From: an uncultured Aurantimonas sp.
Lineage (GTDB): Bacteria; Pseudomonadota; Alphaproteobacteria; Rhizobiales; Rhizobiaceae
NCBI GenBank assembly: GCA_947488615.1
Contig: CANKZU010000005.1
Location: 62,001-126,000 of the forward strand
Direction: 5' to 3'
DNA length: 64,000 bases
Below the pieces are notes generated by a model. That model was given only the letters and a program-made list of their open reading frames with translations, made no database searches and was not told where the DNA came from. Position 1 is the stretch's first letter. Each line of letters opens with the position of its first letter. Below, piece after piece: positions 7,883 to 16,624 of this stretch. The position numbers and the translations under genes were made by a program.

Positions 7883-8755
7883 TTATTCACCGCCACCAAG
7901 GCTGTGGACATAGACGGCGAGCTGCTTGGCTGTCACCTCGCCCAGGCGTTCGCCCCAACCGGGCATAACACCATGTTGTGGCGCGCCGATCTGCGCGATG
8001 ATATCGCTCTCGCTGCCACCATAGAGCCACAACGCGTCGGCGAGGCGTGGCGCCCCAAGCTCACGAACCCCCTCGCCCGCCTCACCATGGCAGGCGGCGC
8101 AATTGTCGGCATAGACGGTCGCGCCGCTCTCGGCCGCCGCCGCGTCCGCCTCCTGACCCGAGAGCTTGCGTACATAGGCGGCGACGGCGGCGATCTGATC
8201 GCGTTCGAGGATGCCGTCCCGGCCGAACGCCGGCATCTCGGACATCCGGGTCTCGTCATCGTCGCCGTAGCGCACGCCGTGAAGGATGGTCGTGTAGATA
8301 TCCTCCACGCCGCCGCCCCAGATCCAGGCGTCGTCATTGAGGTTGGGATAACCGGCGCTGCCGGCCGCGCCGGAGCCGTGACACTGGACGCAATTGACCT
8401 TGAAGGCCGCGTTGCCCGCGGAGATCGCGAATTGGCGCAGATTTTCGTCGGCCGCGATATCCGTCACGGACGATGCCTTGATCGCCGCGATTCGATCGAC
8501 ATTCCGCGCTTCGGCGCTTGCGATCTCGGCGCGCAGATCGGCGCGACTAGACCAGCCGAGGACGCCCTCGGTCGCCGAATTGACCAGCGGCCAGGCCGGA
8601 TAGAGCACCATGTAGACCAGCGAAAACGCGATCGTCGCGTAGAACGTCCAAAGCCACCATCGCGGCATTGGCGTATTCAGTTCCTTGATGCCGTCCCAGG
8701 AGTGACCCGTCGTCTCGACACCGGTGACCGCGTCGATCTCTCTTTCGTCCGCCAT
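7883..8755 (-). CDS. ccoP: Cbb3-type cytochrome c oxidase diheme subunit III
   Basis: A 290-aa membrane-anchored diheme cytochrome c. One transmembrane helix lies at about residues 33-55. The heme-binding motifs are CVQCH at 122-126 and CAACH at 219-223, with likely methionine axial ligands in SEMPAF and HGVMPGW. CcoP passes electrons from the bc1 complex or soluble cytochromes to CcoO and CcoN. Length and motif spacing are normal for FixP. It is the last gene of ccoNOQP, and its stop lies 11 bp from the stop of the converging DUF2270 gene. Confidence 0.96.
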   Translation of the reverse strand: MADEREIDAVTGVETTGHSWDGIKELNTPMPRWWLWTFYATIAFSLVYMVLYPAWPLVNSATEGVLGWSSRADLRAEIASAEARNVDRIAAIKASSVTDIAADENLRQFAISAGNAAFKVNCVQCHGSGAAGSAGYPNLNDDAWIWGGGVEDIYTTILHGVRYGDDDETRMSEMPAFGRDGILERDQIAAVAAYVRKLSGQEADAAAAESGATVYADNCAACHGEAGEGVRELGAPRLADALWLYGGSESDIIAQIGAPQHGVMPGWGERLGEVTAKQLAVYVHSLGGGE

Positions 8756-8759
8756 CGGA

Positions 8760-8915
8760 TCAGTCCTCCTTGAACGGGATGCGCGCGGCGTCGTCCGCCG
8801 CCTTGCGCGCGCCTGGTCTGAGGACCCAGGCGATGACGGCGACGAAAATCAGTGTGAGGTACAAGAGCCCCCAGCTATCGGCGAAAGTGCGCATGCTCTG
8901 GTAGTCGAGATCCAT
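8760..8915 (-). CDS. ccoQ: Cbb3-type oxidase small subunit CcoQ/FixQ
   Basis: A 51-aa single-helix membrane protein. Residues of about 13-32 (SWGLLYLTLIFVAVIAWVL) form the span, followed by a basic then acidic cytoplasmic tail ending IPFKED, as usual for FixQ. CcoQ stabilises the interaction of CcoP with the CcoNO core. The ATG at 8915 is chosen because translation further upstream in this frame runs through the coding sequence of ccoO. It sits tightly between ccoO (10 bp) and ccoP (4 bp). Confidence 0.92.
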   Translation of the reverse strand: MDLDYQSMRTFADSWGLLYLTLIFVAVIAWVLRPGARKAADDAARIPFKED

Positions 8916-8925
8916 CTTACGGCCC

Positions 8926-9723
8926 TTACCGTTCGTTGCGTTCAGGCTCGTAGGCCGAGAAATCGACCAGCGTTCCGAGCATTTGCAGGTAGGCGACGAG
9001 CGCATCCATTTCGGTGAGCTTTTGCCGATCGCCGTCGAAGTCGCTGATGACGGCCTTGGGGTAGCGCTCGAGAAGATCCGACGTGTCGGCCTCCGGATCG
9101 GCCTGGGCGCGCAGATCGGTCGTGGCGTTCTCGATCATCGCATCGGTGTAGGGTACGCCGACACGGCGATTGGCGACGAGATGGCCAGCCGGATCTTCCA
9201 CGACCAGTTCCTTCCGCAGGAAGGCATAGCTGGGCATGACCGATTCCGGCACGACCGAACGCGGATCGCTCAGGTGCTGGACCTGCCATTCGTTGGAATA
9301 GCGGCCGCCGACGCGGGCCAGATCCGGCCCCGTTCGCTTCGAACCCCACTGGAACGGATGATCGTACATCGACTCCGCCGCCAGACTGTACGGGCCATAG
9401 CGTTCCACCTCGTCGCGGAACGGCCGGATCATCTGGCTGTGGCAGGTGTAGCAGCCCTCGCGGATGTAGATGTTGCGGCCAGCCAGCTCGAGCGGGGAGT
9501 AGGGCCGCATGCCCTCCACCTTCTCGATCGTGTTCTCGAGGTAGAACAGCGGCGCGATCTCGACGACCCCGCCGACGCTGACGACCAGCAGCGACAGGAC
9601 CAGTAGCAGCGTGGCGTTGCGCTCGATCGCGCCGTGGCGGGACAAGAGGCCGCGGGCTATCGGGTCGGCCTTGACCTCGGGGAGCGCGCCCTTCAGCGCG
9701 GAGTCGTCGTCTTTCTTGCTCAT
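8926..9723 (-). CDS. ccoO: Cbb3-type cytochrome c oxidase monoheme subunit II
   Basis: A 265-aa membrane-anchored monoheme cytochrome c. It has one helix at about residues 37-58, then [20 protein letters not shown] with the CYTCH heme site at 91-95, and conserved [12 protein letters not shown] and VMPSYAFL with the likely methionine ligand. The cytosolic N-terminus ([11 protein letters not shown]...) is somewhat longer than in typical FixO proteins of about 243 aa. The ATG at 9723 is preceded by AAAGGGGAC. It lies directly after ccoN (11 bp) and before ccoQ. Confidence 0.95.
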   Translation of the reverse strand: MSKKDDDSALKGALPEVKADPIARGLLSRHGAIERNATLLLVLSLLVVSVGGVVEIAPLFYLENTIEKVEGMRPYSPLELAGRNIYIREGCYTCHSQMIRPFRDEVERYGPYSLAAESMYDHPFQWGSKRTGPDLARVGGRYSNEWQVQHLSDPRSVVPESVMPSYAFLRKELVVEDPAGHLVANRRVGVPYTDAMIENATTDLRAQADPEADTSDLLERYPKAVISDFDGDRQKLTEMDALVAYLQMLGTLVDFSAYEPERNER

Positions 9724-9734
9724 ACTCGTCCCCT

Positions 9735-11375
9735 TTAGCTGGCCGGCTGCGCGGCGGTTGTCTCGCGGCCCATCGGGGCCTCCGCTCGCACGTCGCCGCG
9801 GATCGTCTTGTAGATGTTGAAGGCCATGACAAGCGCGCCGGAGAGGTAGAGCAGCCCGCCCAGCATGCGCAGCACGTAGTAGGGATACATGGCGGCGACG
9901 GTTTCGGCGAAGGAGTAGACCAGATAGCCCTGGTCGTCGTACTCGCGCCACATCAGGCCCTGCATGATACCCGACACCCACATCACCGCCGCGTAGACAA
10001 CGATGCCGAGCGTCGCGAGCCAGAAGTGCCAGTTGACGAGGCGCAGGCTGTAGAGGCGCGGGCGGTGCCAGAGCTTTGGAACGAGGTGATAGATTGCCCC
10101 GAAGGAAACGAGGCCGACCCAGCCAAGCGCGCCGGAATGCACATGCCCGATGGTCCAATCGGTATAGTGCGACAGCGAATTGACCGCCTTGATCGACATC
10201 ATCGGCCCCTCGAAGGTCGACATGCCGTAGAAGGCCACGGACACGACGAGCATCCGCAGGATCGGGTCTGTGCGTAGCTTGTCCCAGGCGCCCTGAAGGG
10301 TCATCAGGCCATTGATCATGCCGCCCCAGGAGGGCATCCACAGCATCACCGAGAAGACCATGCCGAGCGTTTGCGCCCAGTCGGGCAACGCAGTGTAATG
10401 GAGATGATGCGGGCCGGCCCAGATGTAGAGAAAGATGAGCGACCAGAAGTGAACGATCGACAGGCGGTAGGAATAGACCGGGCGGTTCGCCTGTTTCGGG
10501 ATGAAGTAGTACATCATGCCGAGGAACCCGGCGGTCAGGAAGAAGCCGACGGCGTTATGGGCGTACCACCACTGGGTCAGCGCATCCTGCACGCCGGAGA
10601 ACGCCGAATAGCTCTTGGCGCCGAGCAGCGAGACCGGCATCGACAGGCCGTTGACGACGTGCAGCATCGCGACGGTGACGATGAAGGACAGATAGAACCA
10701 GTTGGCGACGTAGATGTGGGGTTCCTTGCGCCTGATCAGCGTGCCGAGGAACACCGCGAGATAGGCGAGCCAGACGATGGTGAGCCACAAATCCACATAC
10801 CATTCAGGCTCGGCGTATTCCTTGCTCTGGGTGATGCCGAGCAGATAGCCGGTCGCCGCCAGCACGATGAACAGCTGGTAGCCCCAGAACACGAACCAGG
10901 CGAGGTCGCCGCCCCAGAGCCGGGCCTGGGTGGTGCGCTGGACGACGTAGAAGGATGTCGCGAGCAGCGCGTTGCCGCCGAAGGCGAAAACCACCGCCGA
11001 GGTGTGAAGTGGGCGCAGCCGGCCGAACGTCAGAAAGGGCTCGAGATTGAGTTCCGGCCAGGCAAGCTGAGATGCGACAAGGACGCCGACCAGGAATCCG
11101 GCGATTCCCCAGAACACGGTGGCGATAACGCCGTAGCGCACGACGTCGTCCGCATAGCCAACATCGCTCGCCTTCAGCGGGATCTGTGTCGCTTCGGCAA
11201 CGGCTGTCTGATCCACGAACTCGATCCGCCGCAGCAAGATGACGGTGGCGACGGCCAACACGAAAAACAGCACCCAGGCATGGGCCTCGAACAGCGCATC
11301 CCTGGCGAAGGCCGCGCCGAGCAGCGCCAGTAGCGCCGCCAGACCGACCAGAATCGCCTCAACCTGATTCTTCAT
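9735..11375 (-). CDS. ccoN: Cbb3-type cytochrome c oxidase catalytic subunit I
   Basis: A 546-aa heme-copper oxidase subunit with about 14 transmembrane spans, the catalytic core of a high-affinity C-family terminal oxidase. Recognisable segments include [19 protein letters not shown] (low-spin heme b histidine), [35 protein letters not shown] (CuB histidines) and [18 protein letters not shown] (heme histidines). The ATG at 11375 follows TTGGAGA; the frame stays open upstream but with no oxidase-like sequence. It is the first gene of ccoNOQP. An FNR-type box is centred about 104 bp upstream of the start. Confidence 0.96.
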   Translation of the reverse strand: MKNQVEAILVGLAALLALLGAAFARDALFEAHAWVLFFVLAVATVILLRRIEFVDQTAVAEATQIPLKASDVGYADDVVRYGVIATVFWGIAGFLVGVLVASQLAWPELNLEPFLTFGRLRPLHTSAVVFAFGGNALLATSFYVVQRTTQARLWGGDLAWFVFWGYQLFIVLAATGYLLGITQSKEYAEPEWYVDLWLTIVWLAYLAVFLGTLIRRKEPHIYVANWFYLSFIVTVAMLHVVNGLSMPVSLLGAKSYSAFSGVQDALTQWWYAHNAVGFFLTAGFLGMMYYFIPKQANRPVYSYRLSIVHFWSLIFLYIWAGPHHLHYTALPDWAQTLGMVFSVMLWMPSWGGMINGLMTLQGAWDKLRTDPILRMLVVSVAFYGMSTFEGPMMSIKAVNSLSHYTDWTIGHVHSGALGWVGLVSFGAIYHLVPKLWHRPRLYSLRLVNWHFWLATLGIVVYAAVMWVSGIMQGLMWREYDDQGYLVYSFAETVAAMYPYYVLRMLGGLLYLSGALVMAFNIYKTIRGDVRAEAPMGRETTAAQPAS

Positions 11376-11472
11376 GATCGATGTTCTCCAAGATCCCTCG
11401 CGGCGCGACGGGGCAAGGCCGATAGCGCCGCGACGTCTGGTGGTTCTTTGGCAGCGTCGAAAAGCGGTCGCC

Positions 11473-11486
11473 TTGACTTGGATCAA
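11473..11486. promoter_or_regulatory. FixK/FNR box between ccoN and the hemerythrin-hemN genes
   Basis: TTGACTTGGATCAA is a single-deviation match to TTGAT-N4-ATCAA. It lies in the gap between divergent ccoN and the hemerythrin-like gene. A site at -41.5 would give a leftward transcript from about 11438, leaving a 63-nt ccoN leader, and a rightward one from about 11521, 28 nt before the hemerythrin ATG. One site can thus serve both the oxidase and the hemerythrin-hemN operon. Confidence 0.88.
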
Positions 11487-11548
11487 GGAGGATTTCCGGT
11501 CGGGAGCTTTTGACTGGAGCCGGGAATGATGATCCGCGGAGCAGAGAC

Positions 11549-12085
11549 ATGCGAACCAGAGCACGACGACGATCGTTGATCGCGCGTAGGGCGGCGGCAT
11601 CGCGCCCGCTCCATGCCGAGAACGGCCCGAAAGGTGGAGGCGACCTCTTGGGACGCCTCTCCAGCTATTTCCAAGTCCTGTCAGATCTGTGCGACCGCCT
11701 GGAAGAGATCGCCGACCATCTCCCCGATCAGGTGGACCGTCAGCAGGTTCTTCACGTCGCGCGAAGCGTTTCACCGATCGTGTGGCACGCTCATGAGTTC
11801 GAGGAGACCGTCCTGTTTCCCCTTCTGGCGACGCGCTTCCCGCACGACGCGACAATCAGGCACGCGCTGAACGATCTCCAGTTCGAGCATTGGGAGGACG
11901 AGATGTTCGCCGAAGAATTGGCGGACGGACTCTTCGGCTTCATTCGCGGCCTCGAGCCGCGCAATCCCGAGGCCCTGGGCTACATGTTGCGGGGATTCTT
12001 CGGAGGCATGCGACGCCACCTCGCTTTCGAGAGAGCCCACATCGTCCCGCTCGTGCAACAGATCGAGAGAGGCGGCCATGCGTGA
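11549..12085 (+). CDS. Hemerythrin HHE-domain protein
   Basis: A 178-aa protein whose C-terminal two-thirds reads as a four-helix HHE domain. Candidate di-iron ligands are the histidine and glutamates of [25 protein letters not shown] and [16 protein letters not shown]. Such domains bind O2, NO or sense redox state; the precise role here is not known. The N-terminal 30 residues are arginine-rich and could be partly untranslated. The ATG at 11549 follows GGAGCAGAGAC and fits a transcript starting near 11521 from the FixK/FNR box. It overlaps hemN by eight bases, so the two are co-translated. Confidence 0.8.
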   Translation: MRTRARRRSLIARRAAASRPLHAENGPKGGGDLLGRLSSYFQVLSDLCDRLEEIADHLPDQVDRQQVLHVARSVSPIVWHAHEFEETVLFPLLATRFPHDATIRHALNDLQFEHWEDEMFAEELADGLFGFIRGLEPRNPEALGYMLRGFFGGMRRHLAFERAHIVPLVQQIERGGHA

Positions 12086-13433
12086 TCCGGCAGCGATTCT
12101 GACTCGCCACAGCGAGCCGGTTCCCCGCTATACGAGCTATCCGACGGCGCCGCATTTCCACCCCGACCTCGGCCCGGCCTTGCTGCCCGAGCTGCTGGGT
12201 GGGATCACCCGCGACAAGAGCGTCTCGCTGTATATCCACGTTCCCTATTGCGACCGGCTGTGCTGGTTCTGCGGTTGTCACACCAAACATACTCGCCAGT
12301 ACGCACCAGTGGCCGATTATGTGGATTCGCTGCTGCGGGAGATCGTGCTGGTCTCGCGCGCGATCGGCTTTCCGGCACCAGTGGCGCAGCTCCACTTCGG
12401 CGGCGGCTCCCCCAGCCTGATGCGCTCCGGCGACTTTCAACGCCTGTCGGACGCCTTTCGTGATTCCTTCACGATCGATGCGGCGACCGAAATCAGCGTC
12501 GAGATCGACCCGTCCGACGTTACCGACGACACGCTCGACGGCCTCAAGGCGCTGGGCATGACGCGGGCGAGCATCGGCGTCCAGGATTTCGATCCCGCCG
12601 TGCAGACCGCCATCAACCGACCGCAGAGCTTCGAATTGACCCGCGAAATCGTCGCGAGCCTGGGCTCGATCGGCATCGGATCCCTGAATATCGACGCCCT
12701 CTACGGCCTGCCGTTGCAGACGGAACAACGGCTTGCGGCGACACTCGAAAAGGTGGTCGATCTCGCGCCGGACCGCATCGCGCTGTTCGGTTATGCCCAC
12801 ATGCCGTGGCTGAAGAAGCATCAGACGATGATCCGGGACGAGGATTTGCCGGATCAAGGGGAGCGCTTCAAACAGGCGCGCCTCGCCGAGGCGGCGCTGG
12901 TCGCGGCCGGTTACGCGGGGATCGGCATCGATCACTTCGCGCTGCCCCACGACACGCTCGCCGAAGCATCACGAACAGGCAGGCTGCACCGCAATTTCCA
13001 GGGCTACACGACAGATGCCTGCGAGACGCTGATCGGGCTCGGCGCCTCCTCCATCGGCCGCTTCAGCAGCGGTTACGTGCAGAATATCGTGCCGACCACT
13101 GCCTATCGTGCCGCTCTCGATGATGATCGCCTTCCTGTCGGGCGCGGCTACCGGCTGGACGAGGACGACCGCGTTCGCGCCCATTGGATCGAACGGCTGA
13201 TGTGCGACTTCGCCGTCTCCTTTGCCGATGTGGAAGCGCGATTCGGCGCGGTGGCCGCGCCCTATATCACAGAAGCACGGATGATCGCCGCGAGCGACGC
13301 CGACGGGCTTTGCCGCGTCGAGGCCGATCGCTTCGTCATCCCGGACGACGCCCGGCCGTTCACGCGCATTGTCGCGGCTAGGTTCGACGCCCACCTACGG
13401 ACGTCGGCGTTCCGGTATTCCAAGGCGGTCTGA
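12078..13433 (+). CDS. hemN: Oxygen-independent coproporphyrinogen III oxidase (radical SAM)
   Basis: A 451-aa radical SAM enzyme that decarboxylates coproporphyrinogen III to protoporphyrinogen IX without oxygen. The cluster motif CX3CX2C is at C58, C62 and C65 within HVPYCDRLCWFCGCHTK, followed by C67 as in genuine HemN. N-terminal EPVPRYTSYPTAPHF, the glycine-rich LHFGGGSPSLM and LYGLPLQT are family landmarks, and the HemN-specific features distinguish it from HemW. It overlaps the hemerythrin gene by 8 nt. Its supply of heme under low oxygen fits the neighbouring cbb3 oxidase and FNR regulator. Confidence 0.95.
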   Translation: MRDPAAILTRHSEPVPRYTSYPTAPHFHPDLGPALLPELLGGITRDKSVSLYIHVPYCDRLCWFCGCHTKHTRQYAPVADYVDSLLREIVLVSRAIGFPAPVAQLHFGGGSPSLMRSGDFQRLSDAFRDSFTIDAATEISVEIDPSDVTDDTLDGLKALGMTRASIGVQDFDPAVQTAINRPQSFELTREIVASLGSIGIGSLNIDALYGLPLQTEQRLAATLEKVVDLAPDRIALFGYAHMPWLKKHQTMIRDEDLPDQGERFKQARLAEAALVAAGYAGIGIDHFALPHDTLAEASRTGRLHRNFQGYTTDACETLIGLGASSIGRFSSGYVQNIVPTTAYRAALDDDRLPVGRGYRLDEDDRVRAHWIERLMCDFAVSFADVEARFGAVAAPYITEARMIAASDADGLCRVEADRFVIPDDARPFTRIVAARFDAHLRTSAFRYSKAV

Positions 13434-13465
13434 CGCGGGCGACCCGCCCGGTGGAGACGTCAGTC

Positions 13466-14227
13466 TCAGCGCTCGATTTCGCAGCAGTCCCGCAGCCGGC
13501 GCAGATCGGGAACGGTGACGGTTCTGTTGTGCTCGACGACGATCATACCGGTCTTGCGCAGTTTGGTGATCTGCCGGCTGACGGTCTCGATGGTGAGACC
13601 GAGAAAATCGGCGATGTCGGCACGCTTGAGCGGCAGTTCGAAGCAGACGGGTCCGTCCTCGGTCTTATGCTCCGGATCGATATGGGTCGCGATCAGAAAC
13701 AGAAAGCTCGCCACCTTCTCCGCCGCCGACTTGCGGCCCAGGGTGAGGATCCAGTCGCGGGCCTCGTCAAGTTCCTTCAGCGCCTGCTCGTGCAGCTTGC
13801 GCTCGAGCTCCGGGGTCGTGGCGACCATCTCTTCGATGACGCTCTTGGGAAAGGAGCAGACGGTGACGCCCGTCGCCGCTTCGGCCGAAGCGACGGTCTG
13901 GCTCTTGAAGGGGCGGCCGAGAAAGTCCGGCGCGAATTGCAGTCCGACGATCTGCTGGCGTCCGTCGGCCATCAGCCGCGTCAGCTTCACCACGCCGCTC
14001 AGAATATTGGAATAGCGGCGCACGTCTTCGCCGGCGGGCACCAGTTCCTCGTCGCTGCCATAGGCATGCCTGGAGGTATGCTTGCTGAGCTTGACCAGTT
14101 GGTCTGGCGCGAGCGCGCCGCAGACACCGCGATGCCGTGCCTCGCAGGCGCGGCAAAGGACAGGGAGTTCCGAGTTGTGAATATCCAGCCGCTCGACCGG
14201 GGGAGTTCGGGCCATCGTCTTGATCAT
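13466..14227 (-). CDS. fnrL: FNR-type oxygen-sensing transcription factor (FnrL/FnrN)
   Basis: A 253-aa CRP/FNR regulator. Three N-terminal cysteines C25, C28 and C36 (CRACEARHRGVC) and a central C124 (VTVCSFP) supply the four ligands of an oxygen-labile 4Fe-4S cluster, so it is a sensor itself, unlike cluster-less FixK. The recognition helix TIETVSRQITKL has the E-x-x-S-R residues that read TTGAT half-sites, matching the two boxes in this window. Of several ATGs, the one at 14227 stands nine bases after GGGGAGG; earlier ones lack spacing. It converges on hemN. No FNR box was seen in its own promoter. Confidence 0.92.
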   Translation of the reverse strand: MIKTMARTPPVERLDIHNSELPVLCRACEARHRGVCGALAPDQLVKLSKHTSRHAYGSDEELVPAGEDVRRYSNILSGVVKLTRLMADGRQQIVGLQFAPDFLGRPFKSQTVASAEAATGVTVCSFPKSVIEEMVATTPELERKLHEQALKELDEARDWILTLGRKSAAEKVASFLFLIATHIDPEHKTEDGPVCFELPLKRADIADFLGLTIETVSRQITKLRKTGMIVVEHNRTVTVPDLRRLRDCCEIER

Positions 14228-14358
14228 CCGCGCCATCCTCCCCGACGCAGTGTTAAAGAAGATAAGCTTGCGGTTCAAACCCTGATTGCTATCGAGATTG
14301 CAATCGAGCGAACGGCGAGCGGGCAAACGCCTGATTCGAGCCACCAACAGGGGGACCT

Positions 14359-15555
14359 ATGCAGGAGACGTGGCGCTGGTTCGGGCCGGCGGATAAGATC
14401 GGACTGGCCGAAATCCGCCAGACAGGCGCGCGCGGCATCGTGAATGCCCTCCACGAGATTCCCTATGGCGAGGTCTGGACGGTCGAGGCGATCGCCGAGC
14501 GGCAGGCGCTGATCGAAGCCGACCCGTCGCTCGGCCTCAGCTGGGAGGTGGTCGAAAGCCTGCCGGTGCACGAGCGCATCAAGCTCGGCGAAGGCGACCT
14601 CGAACCGCTGTTCGAGACCTACCGGCAGTCGCTGCGCAATCTCGCCGCCCGCGGCTTCGACACGGTCTGCTACAATTTCATGCCGCTGCTCGACTGGACC
14701 CGCACCGAACTGGCCGCGCCGCTGGCCGGCGGCGGCACGAGCCTGCGCTTCAACATGCATGAATACGCCACCTTCGACGTCTTCATGCTGGAGCGACCGG
14801 GCGCGGCGGGTGAGCTGTCGCCCGAGATTCTGGAAAGGGCCAAGGCCTGGTTCGATGTCTCGGATTCAGCCGGCCGCGCGCGGCTGCTCGCGGCGATCAT
14901 GGCTGGCCTGCCGGGCGCCTATGCGCGCTACGACGTGCCGGGCCTCCGCGATATCCTGAAACGCTACGACGGCGTCACCCGCGACGACGTCCGCGCCAAC
15001 TTCAAACGCTTCCTCGAAGCCGTCATCCCCACGGCAGAGGCGGCCGGCATCCGGCTTTGCGTCCATCCCGACGATCCGCCGCGACCGCTCTTCGGCCTGC
15101 CGCGGATCGTCTCCAATGCAGAAGACATCGCCTTCGCGCTCGACGCCGTCCGCTCCCCGTCCAACGGCCTGACGCTCTGCTCGGGATCACTGGGTGCCAA
15201 CCCCTTGAACGACGTACCGGGTATCGCCAGACGATTCGCCGACAGGATCCATTTCGCGCATCTGCGCAACGTCGCCAAGGATCCCGACGGTTCCTTCGAA
15301 GAGGCGGACCATCTGGCCGGTGGCACCGACATGGTGGCGCTGGTCCGCGTGCTGATGGCCGAGGAACGCCGCCGCCGCGCGGAAGGGCGCGCCGACTGGC
15401 AAATCCCGATGCGGCCGGACCACGGGCACGAGCTTTTGTCGGACGTCGGCCGGGGCACGCATCCCGGCTATCCGGTGATCGGGCGGATGCGCGGCCTGGC
15501 GGAACTGCGCGGCGTCATGGCCGCGGTCGAAGCCCTGGACGGGAGCGCGATATGA
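14359..15555 (+). CDS. uxuA: Mannonate dehydratase
   Basis: A 398-aa protein recognisable as UxuA from its opening METWRWFG-type sequence (here MQETWRWFGPADKIGL), GIVNALHEIPYGEVW, CVHPDDPPRPLFGLPRIV and RIHFAHLRNV. It dehydrates D-mannonate to 2-keto-3-deoxygluconate in hexuronate catabolism, with a divalent metal bound by histidines and cysteine. AGGGGGA precedes the ATG. It overlaps the kinase gene as ATGA, so the next step of the pathway is encoded downstream. The uronate isomerase and mannonate oxidoreductase genes are not in the window. Confidence 0.95.
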   Translation: MQETWRWFGPADKIGLAEIRQTGARGIVNALHEIPYGEVWTVEAIAERQALIEADPSLGLSWEVVESLPVHERIKLGEGDLEPLFETYRQSLRNLAARGFDTVCYNFMPLLDWTRTELAAPLAGGGTSLRFNMHEYATFDVFMLERPGAAGELSPEILERAKAWFDVSDSAGRARLLAAIMAGLPGAYARYDVPGLRDILKRYDGVTRDDVRANFKRFLEAVIPTAEAAGIRLCVHPDDPPRPLFGLPRIVSNAEDIAFALDAVRSPSNGLTLCSGSLGANPLNDVPGIARRFADRIHFAHLRNVAKDPDGSFEEADHLAGGTDMVALVRVLMAEERRRRAEGRADWQIPMRPDHGHELLSDVGRGTHPGYPVIGRMRGLAELRGVMAAVEALDGSAI

Positions 15556-16457
15556 CCACCGCTCCGACGCACCGCATCGTTTCGATCGGCGAATGCATGG
15601 TCGAGTTGGCCTCGGCCGGAGACGGTCTCTACCGGAAGGGCTTTGCCGGCGACACGTTCAACACCGCCTGGTATCTTCGCCGCGAACTCGGCGCGGACTG
15701 GAAGGTCGCCTATCTGACCGCGCTCGGCACCGACACGACCTCCGACGAAATGCTCGCCTTCTTCGCAAACGCCGGTATCGAGACGGACGTCGTGCGGCGC
15801 ATCGACGGCGCCATGCCGGGGCTCTACATGATCCATCTCGACGGCGCCGAGCGCAGCTTCTCCTACTGGCGCGACACCAGCGCGGCGAAGCAGCTCGCCG
15901 CCGATCCGGACCACCTCGAAGCGGCATTCACGGGCGGCGACGCCTTCTATTTTTCCGGCATCACCCTGGCGATCCTGCCCTCCCCTGACAGAAACGCGCT
16001 GCTCGAAAGGCTCGGCGCGGCGAAGGCGGTCGGCCAAACCGTCGCCTTCGACCCCAATATCCGCCCACGCCTCTGGCCCGATCCCGCCGAAATGCGCCGC
16101 GCGATCGAAACGGCGGCCGGCGTCTCGACGATCTGCCTGCCGAGCTTTCCCGACGAGGAAGCCGCGTTCGGCGATGCCTCGCCGGCCGAGACGGCGGAGC
16201 GCTATCTCGGCCTCGGTGCCGGCGAAGTGGTGGTCAAGGACGGACCTGAGCCGGCCTTCGTCGCCTTTGCTGATGCGCGCGAGACCATCGCCGCCGAGAC
16301 CGTCACACAGGCACTCGATACGACTGGCGCCGGCGACAGCTTCAGTGCGGCCTATCTCGCCGCGCGCCTCGGCGGCCTGCCGCCGGTCGAGGCGGCGCGC
16401 AAGGGCCATGCGCTGGCCGCGCAAGTCGTTCGCCACTACGGCGCGTTGATGCGATAG
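15552..16457 (+). CDS. kdgK: PfkB-family sugar kinase, probably 2-keto-3-deoxygluconate kinase
   Basis: A 301-aa ribokinase-fold kinase. It has the N-terminal glycine region (GFAGDTFNTAWYLRRELG) and the C-terminal PfkB signature DTTGAGDSFSAAYLAARLGG with the catalytic aspartate. The opening VSIGECMVELA is typical of KdgK. Its ATG overlaps the uxuA stop, which puts it on the product of mannonate dehydratase: KDG would be phosphorylated to KDPG for the Entner-Doudoroff aldolase. Substrate assignment rests mainly on this coupling. Confidence 0.88.
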   Translation: MTTAPTHRIVSIGECMVELASAGDGLYRKGFAGDTFNTAWYLRRELGADWKVAYLTALGTDTTSDEMLAFFANAGIETDVVRRIDGAMPGLYMIHLDGAERSFSYWRDTSAAKQLAADPDHLEAAFTGGDAFYFSGITLAILPSPDRNALLERLGAAKAVGQTVAFDPNIRPRLWPDPAEMRRAIETAAGVSTICLPSFPDEEAAFGDASPAETAERYLGLGAGEVVVKDGPEPAFVAFADARETIAAETVTQALDTTGAGDSFSAAYLAARLGGLPPVEAARKGHALAAQVVRHYGALMR

Positions 16458-16474
16458 AGCGGCAATGCCGGCTC
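16457..16474 (+). terminator. Weak hairpin after kdgK
   Basis: A short imperfect hairpin (GAGC-GGC / GCC-G-GCTC) starts on the last base of the kdgK stop codon and is followed by a pyrimidine-rich TTCTCTCTC and, further on, six T residues. It could end the uxuA-kdgK transcript before the NAGGN genes. The stem has a bulge and is short. Confidence 0.3.
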
Positions 16475-16624
16475 ATTCTCTCTCGCGGGATTTTTTGCGA
16501 CGCGGAAGAAATTCGGCCGTTGCGGTTCATGTTGCCGACCGCTGCCTATATGGTCCCGGATCAGGAAATTCCGCCGAAGGCCGTTTCAGGCCTGCGGCGC
16601 GGGATGTGATGGTTCGGAGGCAAA

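Noticed and set aside
11376..11855. A 160-codon N-terminal extension of ccoN
   Set aside because: The added sequence is arginine-rich, crosses the FNR box and the divergent hemerythrin gene, and lacks oxidase similarity; the ATG at 11375 has a ribosome-binding site.
14215..14358. Possible FNR box in the fnrL-uxuA intergenic region
   Set aside because: TTGCGGTTCAA has the wrong half-site spacing (11 bases in total rather than 14), so autoregulation through a standard box is not supported.
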